Of a DNA stretch of 64,000 bases, positions 29,656 to 40,989 are shown piece after piece. Every line of letters begins with the position of its first letter. The stretch's first letter is position 1. Both the position numbers and the translations under genes were made by a program. The DNA is taken from NCBI RefSeq assembly GCF_008801915.1, contig NZ_VZOV01000008.1:1-64000 (forward strand). Direction: 5' to 3'. The notes below the pieces were generated by a model. That model worked only from the letters and a program-made list of their open reading frames with translations. It was not told where the DNA came from and did no database searches. Source of the stretch: Cupriavidus gilardii. Its GTDB lineage: Bacteria; Pseudomonadota; Gammaproteobacteria; Burkholderiales; Burkholderiaceae.

Positions 29656-30639
29656 TCAGGCGGGGGCCGCCACCACCTGGTCGATCGCGCCGAAGATCGA
29701 GCGGCCTTGGGCGTCGAACATCTCGATCTTGACCGCGTCGCCGTACTGCATGAATGGCGTCACCGGCGCGCCGCTCTCGATGGTCTCCAGCGTGCGCTTC
29801 TCGGCGATGCAGCAGTAGCCCTTGCTGCGGTCGACGTTGGAGATCGTGCCGGAGCCGACGATGCTGCCGGCCCGCACATTGCGCGTCTTGCAGATATGGG
29901 CGATCAGCTGGCCGAAGTCGAACACCATGTCGGTGCCGCAGTCGGGCGAGCCGACCTTCCTGCTGTTCCACCAGACCGTCAGCGGCAGATGGACCTTGCG
30001 TTCGCGCCAGGCGTCGCCCAACTCGTCGGGCGTCACCGCGACCGGCGAGAACGCCGTGGCCGGCTTGCTCTGGAAGAAGCCGAAGCCCTTGGCCAGTTCG
30101 GCCGGGATCAGGTTGCGCAGCGACACGTCGTTGGCCAGCACCAGCAGCCGGATGCCCTCGGCCGCCTGCTCGGGCGTGGCGCCCATGCGCACGTCGCCGG
30201 TGATCACCGCGACTTCGGCCTCGAAGTCGATGCCCCAGGCCTCGCTGGCGCAGACGATGTCGTCGCAGGGGCCGAGCAGATCGTCGGCGCCCCCCTGGTA
30301 CATCAGCGGGTCGGTCCAGAACTCCGGCGGCATCTCGGCGCCGCGTGCGCGGCGCACCAGCTCGACGTGGTTGACGTAGGCGGAGCCGTCGGCCCACTGG
30401 TAGGCGCGCGGCAGCGGCGCCATGCATTGGCGCGGGTCGAATGCGAACGGATGCCGGGCGCGGCCGGCGTTCAGTGCGTCGTACAGATCCTGCAGCTGCG
30501 GCGCGAGGAAATGCCAGTCGTCCAGCGCGGTCTGCAGCTTGCCGGCGATGTCGGTGGCATAGTGCGCGGTCTTCAGGTCGCGCGACACGACCACGAGCTG
30601 TCCGTCGCGCGAGCCGTCCTTCAGGGTGGCCAGTTTCAT
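29656..30639 (-). CDS. Fumarylacetoacetate hydrolase (FAH) family protein
   Basis: 327 aa, with the FAH-fold metal site (E140 and E142 in [15 protein letters not shown]171 in [10 protein letters not shown]) and the conserved [21 protein letters not shown] and VGSGTISNV motifs. Members cleave fumarylpyruvate or fumarylacetoacetate-type acyl bonds in aromatic catabolism. AGGAA supports the start. It sits between an orphan Bug receptor and a crotonase, under divergent IclR control; the exact substrate cannot be read from sequence. Confidence 0.92.
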   Translation of the reverse strand: MKLATLKDGSRDGQLVVVSRDLKTAHYATDIAGKLQTALDDWHFLAPQLQDLYDALNAGRARHPFAFDPRQCMAPLPRAYQWADGSAYVNHVELVRRARGAEMPPEFWTDPLMYQGGADDLLGPCDDIVCASEAWGIDFEAEVAVITGDVRMGATPEQAAEGIRLLVLANDVSLRNLIPAELAKGFGFFQSKPATAFSPVAVTPDELGDAWRERKVHLPLTVWWNSRKVGSPDCGTDMVFDFGQLIAHICKTRNVRAGSIVGSGTISNVDRSKGYCCIAEKRTLETIESGAPVTPFMQYGDAVKIEMFDAQGRSIFGAIDQVVAAPA

Positions 30640-30660
30640 CGGGATTCCTGCATCAAGAAC

Positions 30661-30683
30661 GACGCCGGCATGGCGCCGGCGTC
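30661..30683. other. Perfect hairpin between Bug and FAH genes
   Basis: Nine-bp arms GACGCCGGC/GCCGGCGTC around a 5-base loop, in the 89-bp gap. No T-tract. It may stabilise the upstream mRNA end or reduce read-through into the FAH gene. Confidence 0.65.
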
Positions 30684-30728
30684 CGGATGGCTGATATGGC
30701 GCCGGCTGTGCCGGCCGCCGCGAGGGCG

Positions 30729-31769
30729 TCAGTCTACCGTGATGCCCTTGGCCCTGATCAATTTGCCCCAGCGCTCGGCCTCGCTGCGCGCGTACTGGGC
30801 GAACTCGTCCGGCGTGCTGGCGACCGGCTCGACGCCGATGCCCTCGAAGCGCTTCTGGACCTCGGGCTGCTTCAGCGCCTTGACCAGCTCGGCGTTCAGA
30901 CGGGCCACCACCGGCTGCGGCGTGCCGGCCGGCGCGACCACGCCTTGCCAGGCATAGGCCTCGAATCCGGCGACGCCGCCCTCGGCCACCGTCGGTACCT
31001 GCGGCAACGCGGCCAGCCGCTTCGGCGTCGCGCTGCCGAGCGCGCGCAGCTTGCCGCCGAGCACGTTCTGCTGGCCGGCCGCCAGATCGAGGAACATCAG
31101 GTCCACCTGGCCCGCCAGCAGATCCTGCACCGCGGGCGCCGCGCCCTTGTACGGCACGTGGGTCATCCGGATGCCGGTCTGCTCCATGAACAGCTCCATC
31201 GCCAGATGGTGCGGGCTGCCGGCGCCCGGCGAGGCGAAATTGACCTTGTCCGGGTTCTTGCGCGCGTAGTCGACCGCCTCCTTCAGCGTGCGCGCCGGGA
31301 AGTTCGGGTTGGCGACCAGGATCAGCGGGAAGCGGGCGATCATGCCGACATGGACAAAGTCCCTGGCCGGGTCGTACGGCAGCTTGCGGTACAGCGAGGG
31401 GTTGGCTGCCAGCGTCGCGGTGTCGGCGGTCAGGATCGTGTGGCCGTCCGGCTTGCTGTGCGCGACGGTGTCGGCGCCCACGATCGTCGCCGCGCCCGGC
31501 CGGTTGTCGATCACCACCTGCTTGCCCAGCGCGGGCGAGATCGCCTGGGCCAGCGTGCGCGCCACCACGTCGGTGCCGCCGCCGGCCGGATACGGCACGA
31601 CCCAGCGCACCGGCTGGCTCGGCCAGGCGGGCTGCGCCGCGGCTGGGCGGGGCAGGGCGGCGGCCAGCGCCGCCAGCGCGCCGGCACCGAGCACGGCGGC
31701 GTTCAGCAGGCGACGCAGGTTCGGCATGGAAAGGGGCGCGGCGGGCGCAGCGGCGAGCGGGGCTGGCAT
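30729..31769 (-). CDS. Tripartite tricarboxylate transporter substrate-binding (Bug) protein
   Basis: 346-aa periplasmic receptor. A long N-region then a hydrophobic signal (LLNAAVLGAGALAALAAALP) ending PAAAQ; mature motifs WPSQPVRWVVPYPAGGGTDVVARTL, NRPGAATIVGADTVAHSKPDGHT, VPYKGAAPAVQDLLAGQVDLMF. GGAG eight bases before the ATG at 31769 supports that start over the internal ATG at 31727. No TctAB genes nearby. Divergent from the IclR gene; probably brings in the substrate for the FAH/crotonase genes downstream. Confidence 0.94.
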   Translation of the reverse strand: MPAPLAAAPAAPLSMPNLRRLLNAAVLGAGALAALAAALPRPAAAQPAWPSQPVRWVVPYPAGGGTDVVARTLAQAISPALGKQVVIDNRPGAATIVGADTVAHSKPDGHTILTADTATLAANPSLYRKLPYDPARDFVHVGMIARFPLILVANPNFPARTLKEAVDYARKNPDKVNFASPGAGSPHHLAMELFMEQTGIRMTHVPYKGAAPAVQDLLAGQVDLMFLDLAAGQQNVLGGKLRALGSATPKRLAALPQVPTVAEGGVAGFEAYAWQGVVAPAGTPQPVVARLNAELVKALKQPEVQKRFEGIGVEPVASTPDEFAQYARSEAERWGKLIRAKGITVD

Positions 31770-31863
31770 GCGGGTCTCCGGGATGTTGTTGTACGGGCGT
31801 GGTGGCAGTTCGAGCGTGGCCGGGCACGCCTTTGCGCAGTCTAGCGACGGATTAAAAACTGGT

Positions 31864-31890
31864 AAATCGATTTCGCTATAGTAAATTTAC
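31864..31890. promoter_or_regulatory. Two perfect 10-bp palindromes, likely IclR operators
   Basis: AAATCGATTT (31864-31873) and GTAAATTTAC (31881-31890), 17 bp centre to centre, in an A+T-rich island between the divergent Bug and IclR genes. TATAGT at 31877-31882 could be a -10 box overlapped by the second palindrome. Confidence 0.6.
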
Positions 31891-32024
31891 GGATCGAGGC
31901 GTAGCGCGACGTGACGGAATCGAACTATATTGCCGCGCTTGCCGGCCGCTTGTTCGGCAAGGCGCCGCATGCGGCGCGGCCAACCGCCCCACTCGCCATC
32001 CACCGCCCCGTCCTGTTCCGACGC

Positions 32025-32858
32025 ATGACCGAACCAGAAGAAGACGACGCCAAGCTGCGCACCGGCATCCAGTCCATCGAAGTGGGCTTCCAGCTGCTCA
32101 AGGCGCTGGCCGCCTCGCCGCGCGCGATGATGCTGCGCGACCTCGCCGCCGCGGCCGACATGAATCCGGCCAAGGCGCACCGCTATCTGGTCAGCTTCCA
32201 GCGTCTGGGCATGGTCGCGCAGGACCCGGTCAGCGGCCGCTATGACCTCGGCCCCTTCGCGCTGCAGCTGGGGCTGGCGGGGCTGAACCGGCTCGATCCG
32301 GTCAAGAAGGCGCGGCCGATCCTGTCGCAACTGCGCGACGACATCGACCAGACCGTCGGCATCGCGGTCTGGGGCAATCACGGCCCGACCGTGGTGCACT
32401 GGGAGGAGTCCAGCCATCCGGTCACCGTCAGCCTGCGCCTGGGCGACGTGATGCCGATGCTCAATTCGGCCACCGGACGGCTGTTCGGCGCCTATCTGCC
32501 GCGCCAGCAGACGCTGCCGCTGATCGAGCGTGAACTCAAGGAGCGCCGCGACGACAACCTGCCGGACTTGCCGCGCTCGCTGGCGGACTACGACGCGGTC
32601 TGCGCCGACGTGCGCGCGCACGGCGCGGCGCGCACGCTGGGCGGCGTGCTGCCCGGCATCAACGCGATCTCGTTTCCGGTCTTCGACGCCAGCGGCCATG
32701 TCTCGATGGCGCTGATCGTGCTGGGCGCGCAGACGGTATTCGATGCAGAATGGGGCGGAGCGATCGACCGCCAGGTGCGCGAGATCGCACACCGGATCTC
32801 GACGGAGCTTGGATATCTTGGCGGGACCCCGCCGACCGGAACCGCCGGTCACGCCTGA
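32025..32858 (+). CDS. IclR-family transcriptional regulator
   Basis: 277 aa from the ATG at 32025: N-terminal winged helix (GIQSIEVGFQLLKALAASPRAMMLRDLAAAADMNPAKAHRYLVSFQRLGM, residues 14-63) and the C-terminal GAF-like effector domain (TVGIAVWGNHGPTVVHWEES, SFPVFDASGHVSMALIVLG). A GTG at 31911 would add 38 residues but gives an atypical N-terminus. Divergent from the Bug-FAH-crotonase genes, which it most likely controls in response to their substrate. The DUF3108 gene overlaps its end. Confidence 0.9.
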   Translation: MTEPEEDDAKLRTGIQSIEVGFQLLKALAASPRAMMLRDLAAAADMNPAKAHRYLVSFQRLGMVAQDPVSGRYDLGPFALQLGLAGLNRLDPVKKARPILSQLRDDIDQTVGIAVWGNHGPTVVHWEESSHPVTVSLRLGDVMPMLNSATGRLFGAYLPRQQTLPLIERELKERRDDNLPDLPRSLADYDAVCADVRAHGAARTLGGVLPGINAISFPVFDASGHVSMALIVLGAQTVFDAEWGGAIDRQVREIAHRISTELGYLGGTPPTGTAGHA

Positions 32859-33903
32859 TGCAAAACGCGCGCGCCGCCTGCGCTGGGCGGTCGCGCTGGC
32901 GGTCGTGCTGATCGCCCATGCGGTGGTGCTGATCGGCCTGGTGCGCATGCCCGGTCCGTTGATTCCGCTGGACGCGGTCGACACGCCGGCGCTCGAGGCG
33001 ATCCTGCTTCCGCCCAAGCCCGTCGCCGTGGCACCGACCCCGCCGCCGCGTCCCCGCCGTCCCCCACCCAAACCCGCTCCCGCGCCGGCTGCCACGCCGG
33101 AACCGGCGCCCGCTCCCGAACCGGCGCCCGGACCGCCTGCGCCGGCCGAAGGCCCGCCGCTGGCGACCTCGCCGGGCGGTGCCGGCACCGTCGCCGCCGG
33201 AGGCGGGGCGGGCGGTACGGGTCCGGGTTCGGCCCCGGCGCCGGCCCCGGCCTCGGCCGATGCGCTGCGCTACGCCGCGCCCCCGTCGGCGACGCTGCGC
33301 TACGCCAGCTTCGTCAACGGCGTCGAGAACCCCGACGGCACCATCCGCTGGCAGCACGCGGGCGGGCGCTATCAGCTGTCGGTCGAAACCCGCATGCTGT
33401 GGTTCCGCTTCGCCTTCCACAGCACCGGCGCGCTGGGCGAGCAGGGGCTGGCGCCCGAGCGCTACGTCGAGGAGCGCCGCAAGCGCAGCCAGGTGACACG
33501 CTTCGACCGCGCCGCCAACGCGATCGTGTTCGAGTCGCGCGGCGGCCAGGCGCCGCTGCCCGAGGGGGCGCAGGACCGCTTCAGCGTCTTCCTGCAGCTG
33601 GTCGGCCTGGTGCGGGGCAACCCGCAGCGCTATGCCGCGCCGGGCGCAACCGAGACCTTCCAGGTCGCCGACACCAGCGATGTCGAGCCGATGCGCGTCC
33701 AGTATGTCGGCGAGGAGGACATCGAGACGGGGGCGGGCTTCGTGCGCGCCAAGCACTTCATCCGCCTGCCGCGCCGCGCCGACGACCGCCGCCGCGTCGA
33801 GGTCTGGCTGGCGGAATCGGTCGGCTGGATGCCTGTCAAACTGCGGCAGACGGAGCCCGACGGCACGCAGATCGATCTGGTACTGCGCGGCGCCGGGCCC
33901 TAG
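32818..33903 (+). CDS. DUF3108 protein with TonB-like membrane anchor and Pro-rich linker
   Basis: About 361 aa. One transmembrane helix near residues 18-40 (WAVALAVVLIAHAVVLIGLV), a periplasmic Pro/Ala-rich linker (PPPRPRRPPPKPAPAP ..., residues 60-125), then a beta-rich DUF3108 domain (ATLRYASFVNGVENPDGTIRWQHAGGRYQLSVETRM to the end). The linker resembles TonB. The start is unclear: TTG at 32818 with GGAG ten bases upstream, overlapping the IclR gene by 41 bp; no ATG fits. Role in the envelope unknown. Confidence 0.8.
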   Translation: MAGPRRPEPPVTPDAKRARRLRWAVALAVVLIAHAVVLIGLVRMPGPLIPLDAVDTPALEAILLPPKPVAVAPTPPPRPRRPPPKPAPAPAATPEPAPAPEPAPGPPAPAEGPPLATSPGGAGTVAAGGGAGGTGPGSAPAPAPASADALRYAAPPSATLRYASFVNGVENPDGTIRWQHAGGRYQLSVETRMLWFRFAFHSTGALGEQGLAPERYVEERRKRSQVTRFDRAANAIVFESRGGQAPLPEGAQDRFSVFLQLVGLVRGNPQRYAAPGATETFQVADTSDVEPMRVQYVGEEDIETGAGFVRAKHFIRLPRRADDRRRVEVWLAESVGWMPVKLRQTEPDGTQIDLVLRGAGP

Positions 33904-33992
33904 TCTGGAAGGATCGGAGCCGACCGGCGTGCCTGCCGCGACGCTCCCCGCGCGATGCGTCGCCGCCGACCTACCCCGACAGGAGGACACCG

Positions 33993-34913
33993 ATGACCGA
34001 CACCTTGCCGCCCACCGCCACGCCCGCCACCGCCTCGGGCTCAAGCGCGGGATCGAGCGCCGGCTCAACCCCCGCCGCCCGCCCCCCTGCCTCCGAAACC
34101 CATCGCGTGATCGTCGGCGACGTGACATTGCATGCCCGCATCGACGGCTCCGAAGGCCCGTGGGTCGTGCTGTGCCATGGCCTGGCCTGCGACCACACGC
34201 TGTGGGACGCCACCGCGGCCCATCTGGCACCGCGCTATCGGGTGTTGCGCTACGACCTGCGCGGACACGGCCGCAGCGACGCGCCGGTCGGGCCCTATTC
34301 GATGCTGCGCATGGCCGACGACGTGGCCGCGCTGATGGACGGACTGGACGTGCCGCAGGCGCATTTCGTCGGCATTTCGCTGGGCGGCATGATCGGCCAG
34401 ACGCTGGCCGTGCGCTATCCGGAGCGGCTGCACTCGCTGACGCTGGTCGACACGGTCTGCCGCACCCCGCGCCAGGCGCATCCGATGTGGCACGAGCGCA
34501 TCGGCCATGTGGAGGCGCACGGGATGGCTGGAGTGCTTGATGCGACGCTTCAACGCTGGCTGACTGCCCCGTACCGGGCCGCGCACCCCAATCAGGTCGA
34601 GCGGATCCGGCAGCTGGTGCTCGCCACGCCGGTCCGCGGCTATGTTGGTGCCTGCCTGGCGATTCTCGGCTTCGACCAGGCCGATGCCCTGGCGCGCATT
34701 CATTGCCCCACGCTCGTCGTGGTTGGCGACAAGGATCAGGGCTGCCCCGTGGCCGACTCCAGGGCCATTGCCGACGGCATCCCGGCCGCCCAGTTCGAGG
34801 TGCTCCCTGACGCGGCTCATCTGTCGCCGATCGAGCAGGCGGAGCGGTTTCATGCCGTTCTCGACGCTTTTCTGTGCAAGGCCGCATGCGGGGCACAGTG
34901 CGACACGCCGTGA
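33993..34913 (+). CDS. Alpha/beta hydrolase, 3-oxoadipate enol-lactonase-like (PcaD family)
   Basis: 306 aa. Alpha/beta-hydrolase triad visible: nucleophile S129 in GISLGG, D246 in VVVGDKD, H276 in DAAHLSP; oxyanion segment CHGLACDHTLWD. The overall text matches 3-oxoadipate enol-lactonases of the beta-ketoadipate pathway, but no other pca gene is here, so another ester or lactone is possible. AGGAGG gives a firm start. The first 35 residues are a Ser/Ala/Pro-rich extension. Confidence 0.85.
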   Translation: MTDTLPPTATPATASGSSAGSSAGSTPAARPPASETHRVIVGDVTLHARIDGSEGPWVVLCHGLACDHTLWDATAAHLAPRYRVLRYDLRGHGRSDAPVGPYSMLRMADDVAALMDGLDVPQAHFVGISLGGMIGQTLAVRYPERLHSLTLVDTVCRTPRQAHPMWHERIGHVEAHGMAGVLDATLQRWLTAPYRAAHPNQVERIRQLVLATPVRGYVGACLAILGFDQADALARIHCPTLVVVGDKDQGCPVADSRAIADGIPAAQFEVLPDAAHLSPIEQAERFHAVLDAFLCKAACGAQCDTP

Positions 34914-35213
34914 GCCTCACCGGCCGTGTGCATGATTCCGCCAGGCGGCCATGGTAGGCGTCGCGTACACGCTTCGTAGGACAAACCCTCTTTTCGGTTG
35001 GCGGACCGAACTTGCCGCCTCCGGCGCGGCTCCAACCTGACGAGCGGGCGCAACGGCAACGGGCACCACGCCAGCGCCCAGCGAGGCATGCGCTTGAAAA
35101 GCGTCTTCATGCCCTCAGCTTGGAGGTGAAATCGCGGAAGGAAGCCGGCGCTCCCACCGGCTGACGCAACAATCAACAAACCTTCCGCCCGTCCCATAGC
35201 CCGGAGGTGCGCC
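34914..35213. other. Intergenic gap before the DUF3567 gene
   Basis: 300 bp of somewhat lower G+C than its neighbours. No convincing gene, repeat or terminator seen. It must hold the promoter of the DUF3567 gene; CGGAGG precedes that start at 35205. Confidence 0.5.
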
Positions 35214-35471
35214 ATGCAAATGATCTACAACAGCGACAACTACTGCATCGTCGAGTTCGGTGCCGACGTCGAGCATGCCCCTCTTGCCTCCGGCGGTTAC
35301 GAGATCGTCGACAAGAACATGAAGCGCGAGATCTTCCTTGGCGGCCAGCTGGCCGAACATTTCCGCGCCGATGTGCAACGTCTGATCGAGAGCGAACCGT
35401 CCGTGGAAGAGGTGGACGAATTTCTTGGCAAGTTCGATACGGTGATGACGCACTCGCTGGCGATGCACTGA
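35214..35471 (+). CDS. DUF3567 family protein
   Basis: 85-aa protein of a beta-proteobacterial family of unknown function, recognised from MQMIYNSDNYCIVEF, GGYEIVDKNMKREIFLGG and the acidic C-terminal helix SVEEVDEFLGKFD. CGGAGG lies seven bases upstream. A monocistronic unit ended by a strong terminator. Confidence 0.88.
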   Translation: MQMIYNSDNYCIVEFGADVEHAPLASGGYEIVDKNMKREIFLGGQLAEHFRADVQRLIESEPSVEEVDEFLGKFDTVMTHSLAMH

Positions 35472-35518
35472 CGACGCACCGCCGATGCCCTGACACAGCG
35501 GCGTCCCGCTGCAACAAG

Positions 35519-35545
35519 AACCCGCGCCACGGCGCGGGTTTTTTT
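35519..35545 (+). terminator. Intrinsic terminator after DUF3567
   Basis: Stem CCCGCGC/GCGCGGG (extended by AA/TT) with a CACG loop and seven T residues. The stem sequence is the same as in the gatB terminator. It also separates the convergent rhodanese gene. Confidence 0.92.
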
Positions 35546-35570
35546 GTGCGCGCTCAAGGCGTCGACGACA

Positions 35571-35963
35571 TCAGTATTGCTCCCACGGCAGCCCTTCGAA
35601 GCGCCAGCCGTTGACGGTATTGCGGTGCCGCTGCGCGTCCAGATCGCCTTCGAAGCCGTGCAGCACGTTATAGACGGTGGTGAAGCCGGCGCCTTCGAGC
35701 GCCTGTGCCGCCGCGGTAGAGCGGTTGCCGCTGCGGCAGATCAGCAGCACCGGCCGCGCCGACGCCTGTCCGGCCAGCTTCTTGACCGCCTGCACGAAGT
35801 GCGGATTGACCTCCCAGTCCGGACCGTCGTTCCACGGCACGTTGAGCGCGCCGGTCGGATGACCGACGAAGAGGTACTCCATCTCGCTGCGGCAGTCGAT
35901 GAACAGGGCGTCGGGATGCTCGGCCAGCAGGGTCTGGGCCTCGCGCGGGGCAAGGTGTTGCAT
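35571..35963 (-). CDS. Rhodanese-like sulfurtransferase
   Basis: 130-aa single-domain rhodanese with active-site loop C76-RSGNRS and the CH2A-like FIDCRSEMEYLFVGHPTGALNVPW. Transfers sulfane sulfur to an unknown acceptor; cytoplasmic (no signal). ATG at 35963. Divergent from metH by a 170-bp gap. Confidence 0.92.
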   Translation of the reverse strand: MQHLAPREAQTLLAEHPDALFIDCRSEMEYLFVGHPTGALNVPWNDGPDWEVNPHFVQAVKKLAGQASARPVLLICRSGNRSTAAAQALEGAGFTTVYNVLHGFEGDLDAQRHRNTVNGWRFEGLPWEQY

Positions 35964-36089
35964 GCGGAGTCGTCGGTGTCGGTCGATGGGCCCGTCGGCG
36001 GCCCCGGGGTGGGCCGGTTCGACGGGTCGGTCTGCCCGAGTGTAGGCGCGGGCAAGGAAGGCCGGCAAGGGGCGGCAAGGGGCCGTAAC

Positions 36090-36098
36090 TGATAAAAT
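36090..36098 (+). promoter_or_regulatory. Extended -10 element for metH
   Basis: TGATAAAAT matches the TGnTATAAT extended -10 pattern with one change and lies 38 bp before the metH start. The identical nonamer occurs upstream of argS. No recognisable -35, as expected for extended -10 promoters. Confidence 0.55.
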
Positions 36099-36135
36099 CG
36101 TGCACTTTTCCAGCATCACCGAGGCCAGTGAAGCC

Positions 36136-37272
36136 ATGAGCGCTGCAACCATCGAATCGCCCGGCATGGCGTCCCCCAATGCGCCGCTCTCGCAGGCAGG
36201 TCCGCAGGCAGGCCCGCAGGCCGGTCCCCGGGCTCGGCCGTACACCCGCGCCGCGCAGCTGCCGCGGCTGCTGCGCGAGCGCATCCTGATCCTCGACGGC
36301 GCGATGGGCACGATGATCCAGCGCTACAAGCTGGGCGAGGCCGAATACCGCGGCGAGCGTTTCGCCTCGCATCCGGTCGACGTCAAGGGCAACAACGAAC
36401 TGCTGCTGCTGACCCGCCCGGCGGTGATCCGCGAAATCCACGAGCAATACCTGGCCGCCGGCGCCGACATCATCGAGACCAATACCTTCGGCGCGACCCG
36501 TGTCGCGCAGGAGGACTACAAGATGGCGGACCTGGCCTACGAGATGAACGTGGCCGCCGCAAGGCTGGCGCGCGAGGCCTGCGATCGCTACAGCACGCCC
36601 GACAAGCCGCGCTTTGTCGCCGGCGCCTTCGGCCCGACGCCGAAGACCGCCAGCATCTCGCCGGACGTCAACGATCCGGGCGCGCGCAACGTCAGCTTCG
36701 AGGAGTTGCGCGAATCGTATTACGAGCAGGGCAAGGGCCTGCTCGAAGGCGGCGCCGACGTGTTTCTGGTCGAGACCATCTTCGACACGCTGAACGCCAA
36801 GGCCGCGCTGTTCGCGATCGATCAGCTGTTCGAGGACACCGGCGAACGCCTGCCGGTGATGATCTCCGGCACCGTCACCGACGCCTCGGGCCGCATCCTG
36901 TCGGGCCAGACCGTCGAAGCCTTCTGGAACAGCCTGCGCCACGCGCGCCCGATCACCTTCGGCCTGAACTGCGCGCTGGGCGCGACGCTGATGCGGCCGT
37001 ACATCGCCGAGCTGGCCAAGCTGTGCGATACCGCGATCTCGTGCTACCCGAACGCGGGGCTGCCGAACCCGATGAGCGATACCGGTTTCGACGAGACGCC
37101 GGACGTCACCTCGTCGCTGGTCGACGAGTTTGCCGCATCGGGGCTCGTCAACCTGGTCGGCGGCTGCTGCGGCACCACGCCGGAGCATATCGCCGCGATC
37201 GCGCAGCGGGTCGCCAACCGCAAGCCGCGCGCCTGGCCCGGCCAGTATCGCGACGAAGCGCCCGCGGCCTGA
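36136..37272 (+). CDS. metH: Methionine synthase, homocysteine-binding module (split MetH)
   Basis: 378 aa holding only the first MetH module, which binds zinc and activates homocysteine: zinc cysteines C279 (GLNCALG) and C344-C345 ([10 protein letters not shown]), plus [13 protein letters not shown] and [13 protein letters not shown]. The rest of MetH is the next gene, 100 bp downstream; this two-gene split is normal in Burkholderia-type genomes, so it is not a frameshift. An N-terminal Gln-Ala-Gly-Pro repeat (residues 19-31) is encoded by 12-bp repeats. ATG at 36136 has GAGG upstream. Confidence 0.95.
   Translation: MSAATIESPGMASPNAPLSQAGPQAGPQAGPRARPYTRAAQLPRLLRERILILDGAMGTMIQRYKLGEAEYRGERFASHPVDVKGNNELLLLTRPAVIREIHEQYLAAGADIIETNTFGATRVAQEDYKMADLAYEMNVAAARLAREACDRYSTPDKPRFVAGAFGPTPKTASISPDVNDPGARNVSFEELRESYYEQGKGLLEGGADVFLVETIFDTLNAKAALFAIDQLFEDTGERLPVMISGTVTDASGRILSGQTVEAFWNSLRHARPITFGLNCALGATLMRPYIAELAKLCDTAISCYPNAGLPNPMSDTGFDETPDVTSSLVDEFAASGLVNLVGGCCGTTPEHIAAIAQRVANRKPRAWPGQYRDEAPAA
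36192..36227 (+). repeat. Three 12-bp tandem repeats at the MetH N-terminus
   Basis: CAGGCAGGTCCG, CAGGCAGGCCCG and CAGGCCGGTCCC encode Gln-Ala-Gly-Pro units in the disordered N-terminal extension of the homocysteine module. Confidence 0.85.
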
Positions 37273-37372
37273 CCGGCAGCCCCGCCGTCCCGCCGCCCAC
37301 GCCCTACCGGCGCGCCGCCGAACGCATCCGTTCCCGGCGTGCCGCGCATCCGATCCCGAACCTGAGTCCGCC

Positions 37373-40120
<2,748 letters not shown>

Positions 40121-40239
40121 CGGTGTGCGAAGCCGCGCGGCCACGGCAGGCGCGGTCGGCGCGCGGCGCCACGCCGCAAGTCGTTGACGGGACTGGCGAA
40201 AGCTGCCATCGCGAGTGCTGCCGCGGCCGGTGTGCCTGC

Positions 40240-40274
40240 TCACGACTCCTTACAGCGCATTACATCTCCTCACA
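40240..40274 (+). promoter_or_regulatory. Four 10-bp-phased direct repeats, likely response-regulator box
   Basis: TCACG, TTACA, TTACA and TCACA begin at 40240, 40250, 40260 and 40270, exactly one helical turn apart. The last lies at the -35 position relative to TAGACT (40296-40301). OmpR/PhoB-family activators bind such same-face direct repeats and replace a -35 box. Drives the secreted protein gene at 40372. Confidence 0.65.
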
Positions 40275-40371
40275 GCATCGCGGTGGGGTGCTCCCTAGAC
40301 TGAGGTCTCGCTCTCCAGGCGACAACCCGCGGCGAAAGCCTCGCCGCACAGTCATTCGAAAGGAGTACTCC

Positions 40372-40875
40372 ATGAAGAAACTGCTGATCTCGCTGTCCGC
40401 CCTGTCGATCGCCGCCGCCTCGTCGCTGGCCATGGCGCAAGGTACGCAAGCCGGTGCGACCGGCGGCGCCGCCGGCTCGCTGACCGCGCCGACGGCAACG
40501 GCTCCGTCGGCCGGCGCCAACGCCGGCGTGAACGCGGGCGCTGAAGTCGCAGGAAGCCGCGCGAACATGGATACCGGCGTCAAGGCGGGCCTGAACGACA
40601 AGGCCGGCGAAATCGACGACACCCGCAAGAGCGCCAAGGACCGTGCGGCCACCGCCGGCAGCAAGGCCAAGTCGAAGGCCCACGACGCGCACGGCAAGAC
40701 AAAGAGCAAGGCCAAGGACACGGTCGGCGCGGTGGAAGGCACCGCCGACAAGACGGTCGGCGCCGTTGGCGATACGGTCAGCGGCACCGCCGGCAAGGTG
40801 GGCGGCCTCGTGGGTGGCGCGACTGGCGGCACCTCGGCCACGGTCGGCGCGGGCGCGTCGGCCAAGGTTCAGTAA
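40372..40875 (+). CDS. Secreted Ala/Gly/Lys-rich low-complexity protein
   Basis: 167 aa with a clear Sec signal peptide (MKKLLISLSALSIAAASSLAMA-Q). The mature part is Ala/Gly-rich, then a lysine/acid-rich helical stretch (KDRAATAGSKAKSKAHDAHGKTKSKAKDTVG) and Gly-Val-Thr repeats like those of LEA or apolipophorin-like stress proteins. I know no named family. AAAGGAG is a near-perfect ribosome-binding site. The phased-repeat promoter and the neighbouring stress genes suggest an envelope-stress or desiccation role (inference). Confidence 0.85.
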   Translation: MKKLLISLSALSIAAASSLAMAQGTQAGATGGAAGSLTAPTATAPSAGANAGVNAGAEVAGSRANMDTGVKAGLNDKAGEIDDTRKSAKDRAATAGSKAKSKAHDAHGKTKSKAKDTVGAVEGTADKTVGAVGDTVSGTAGKVGGLVGGATGGTSATVGAGASAKVQ

Positions 40876-40927
40876 GTTCGCTGGATCCAGTAGATTCGGT
40901 AGAGGGATCGCCCGCGAGCAAGCGGGC

Positions 40928-40989
40928 CAGCGCGGCGTCGAATCGCCGCGCTGCCAGGGGCGGAGGATCGAGGATCTCCGCCCTTTTTT
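40928..40989 (+). terminator. Double hairpin terminator
   Basis: A perfect 10-bp stem CAGCGCGGCG/CGCCGCGCTG (40928-40953, 6-base loop) is followed by GGGCGGAG/CTCCGCCC (40958-40983) and six T residues. The T-tract overlaps the stop codon of the convergent pentapeptide-repeat gene. Ends the secreted-protein transcript. Confidence 0.9.

Noticed and set aside
34850-35215. Minus-strand open frame of 121 codons spanning the gap before DUF3567
   Set aside because: Its start overlaps the DUF3567 start, it runs into the hydrolase gene, has no ribosome-binding site and an Arg/Pro/Ala-biased composition typical of antisense shadows.
36000-36135. Riboswitch (SAM, SAH or adenosylcobalamin) before metH
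   Set aside because: Only about 40 bases separate the likely -10 element from the start, too short for these riboswitches, and no conserved core was seen.
40123-40371. Upstream extension of the secreted protein to 250 aa
   Set aside because: It would bury the signal peptide, cross the phased-repeat promoter, and ignore the near-perfect ribosome-binding site before 40372.
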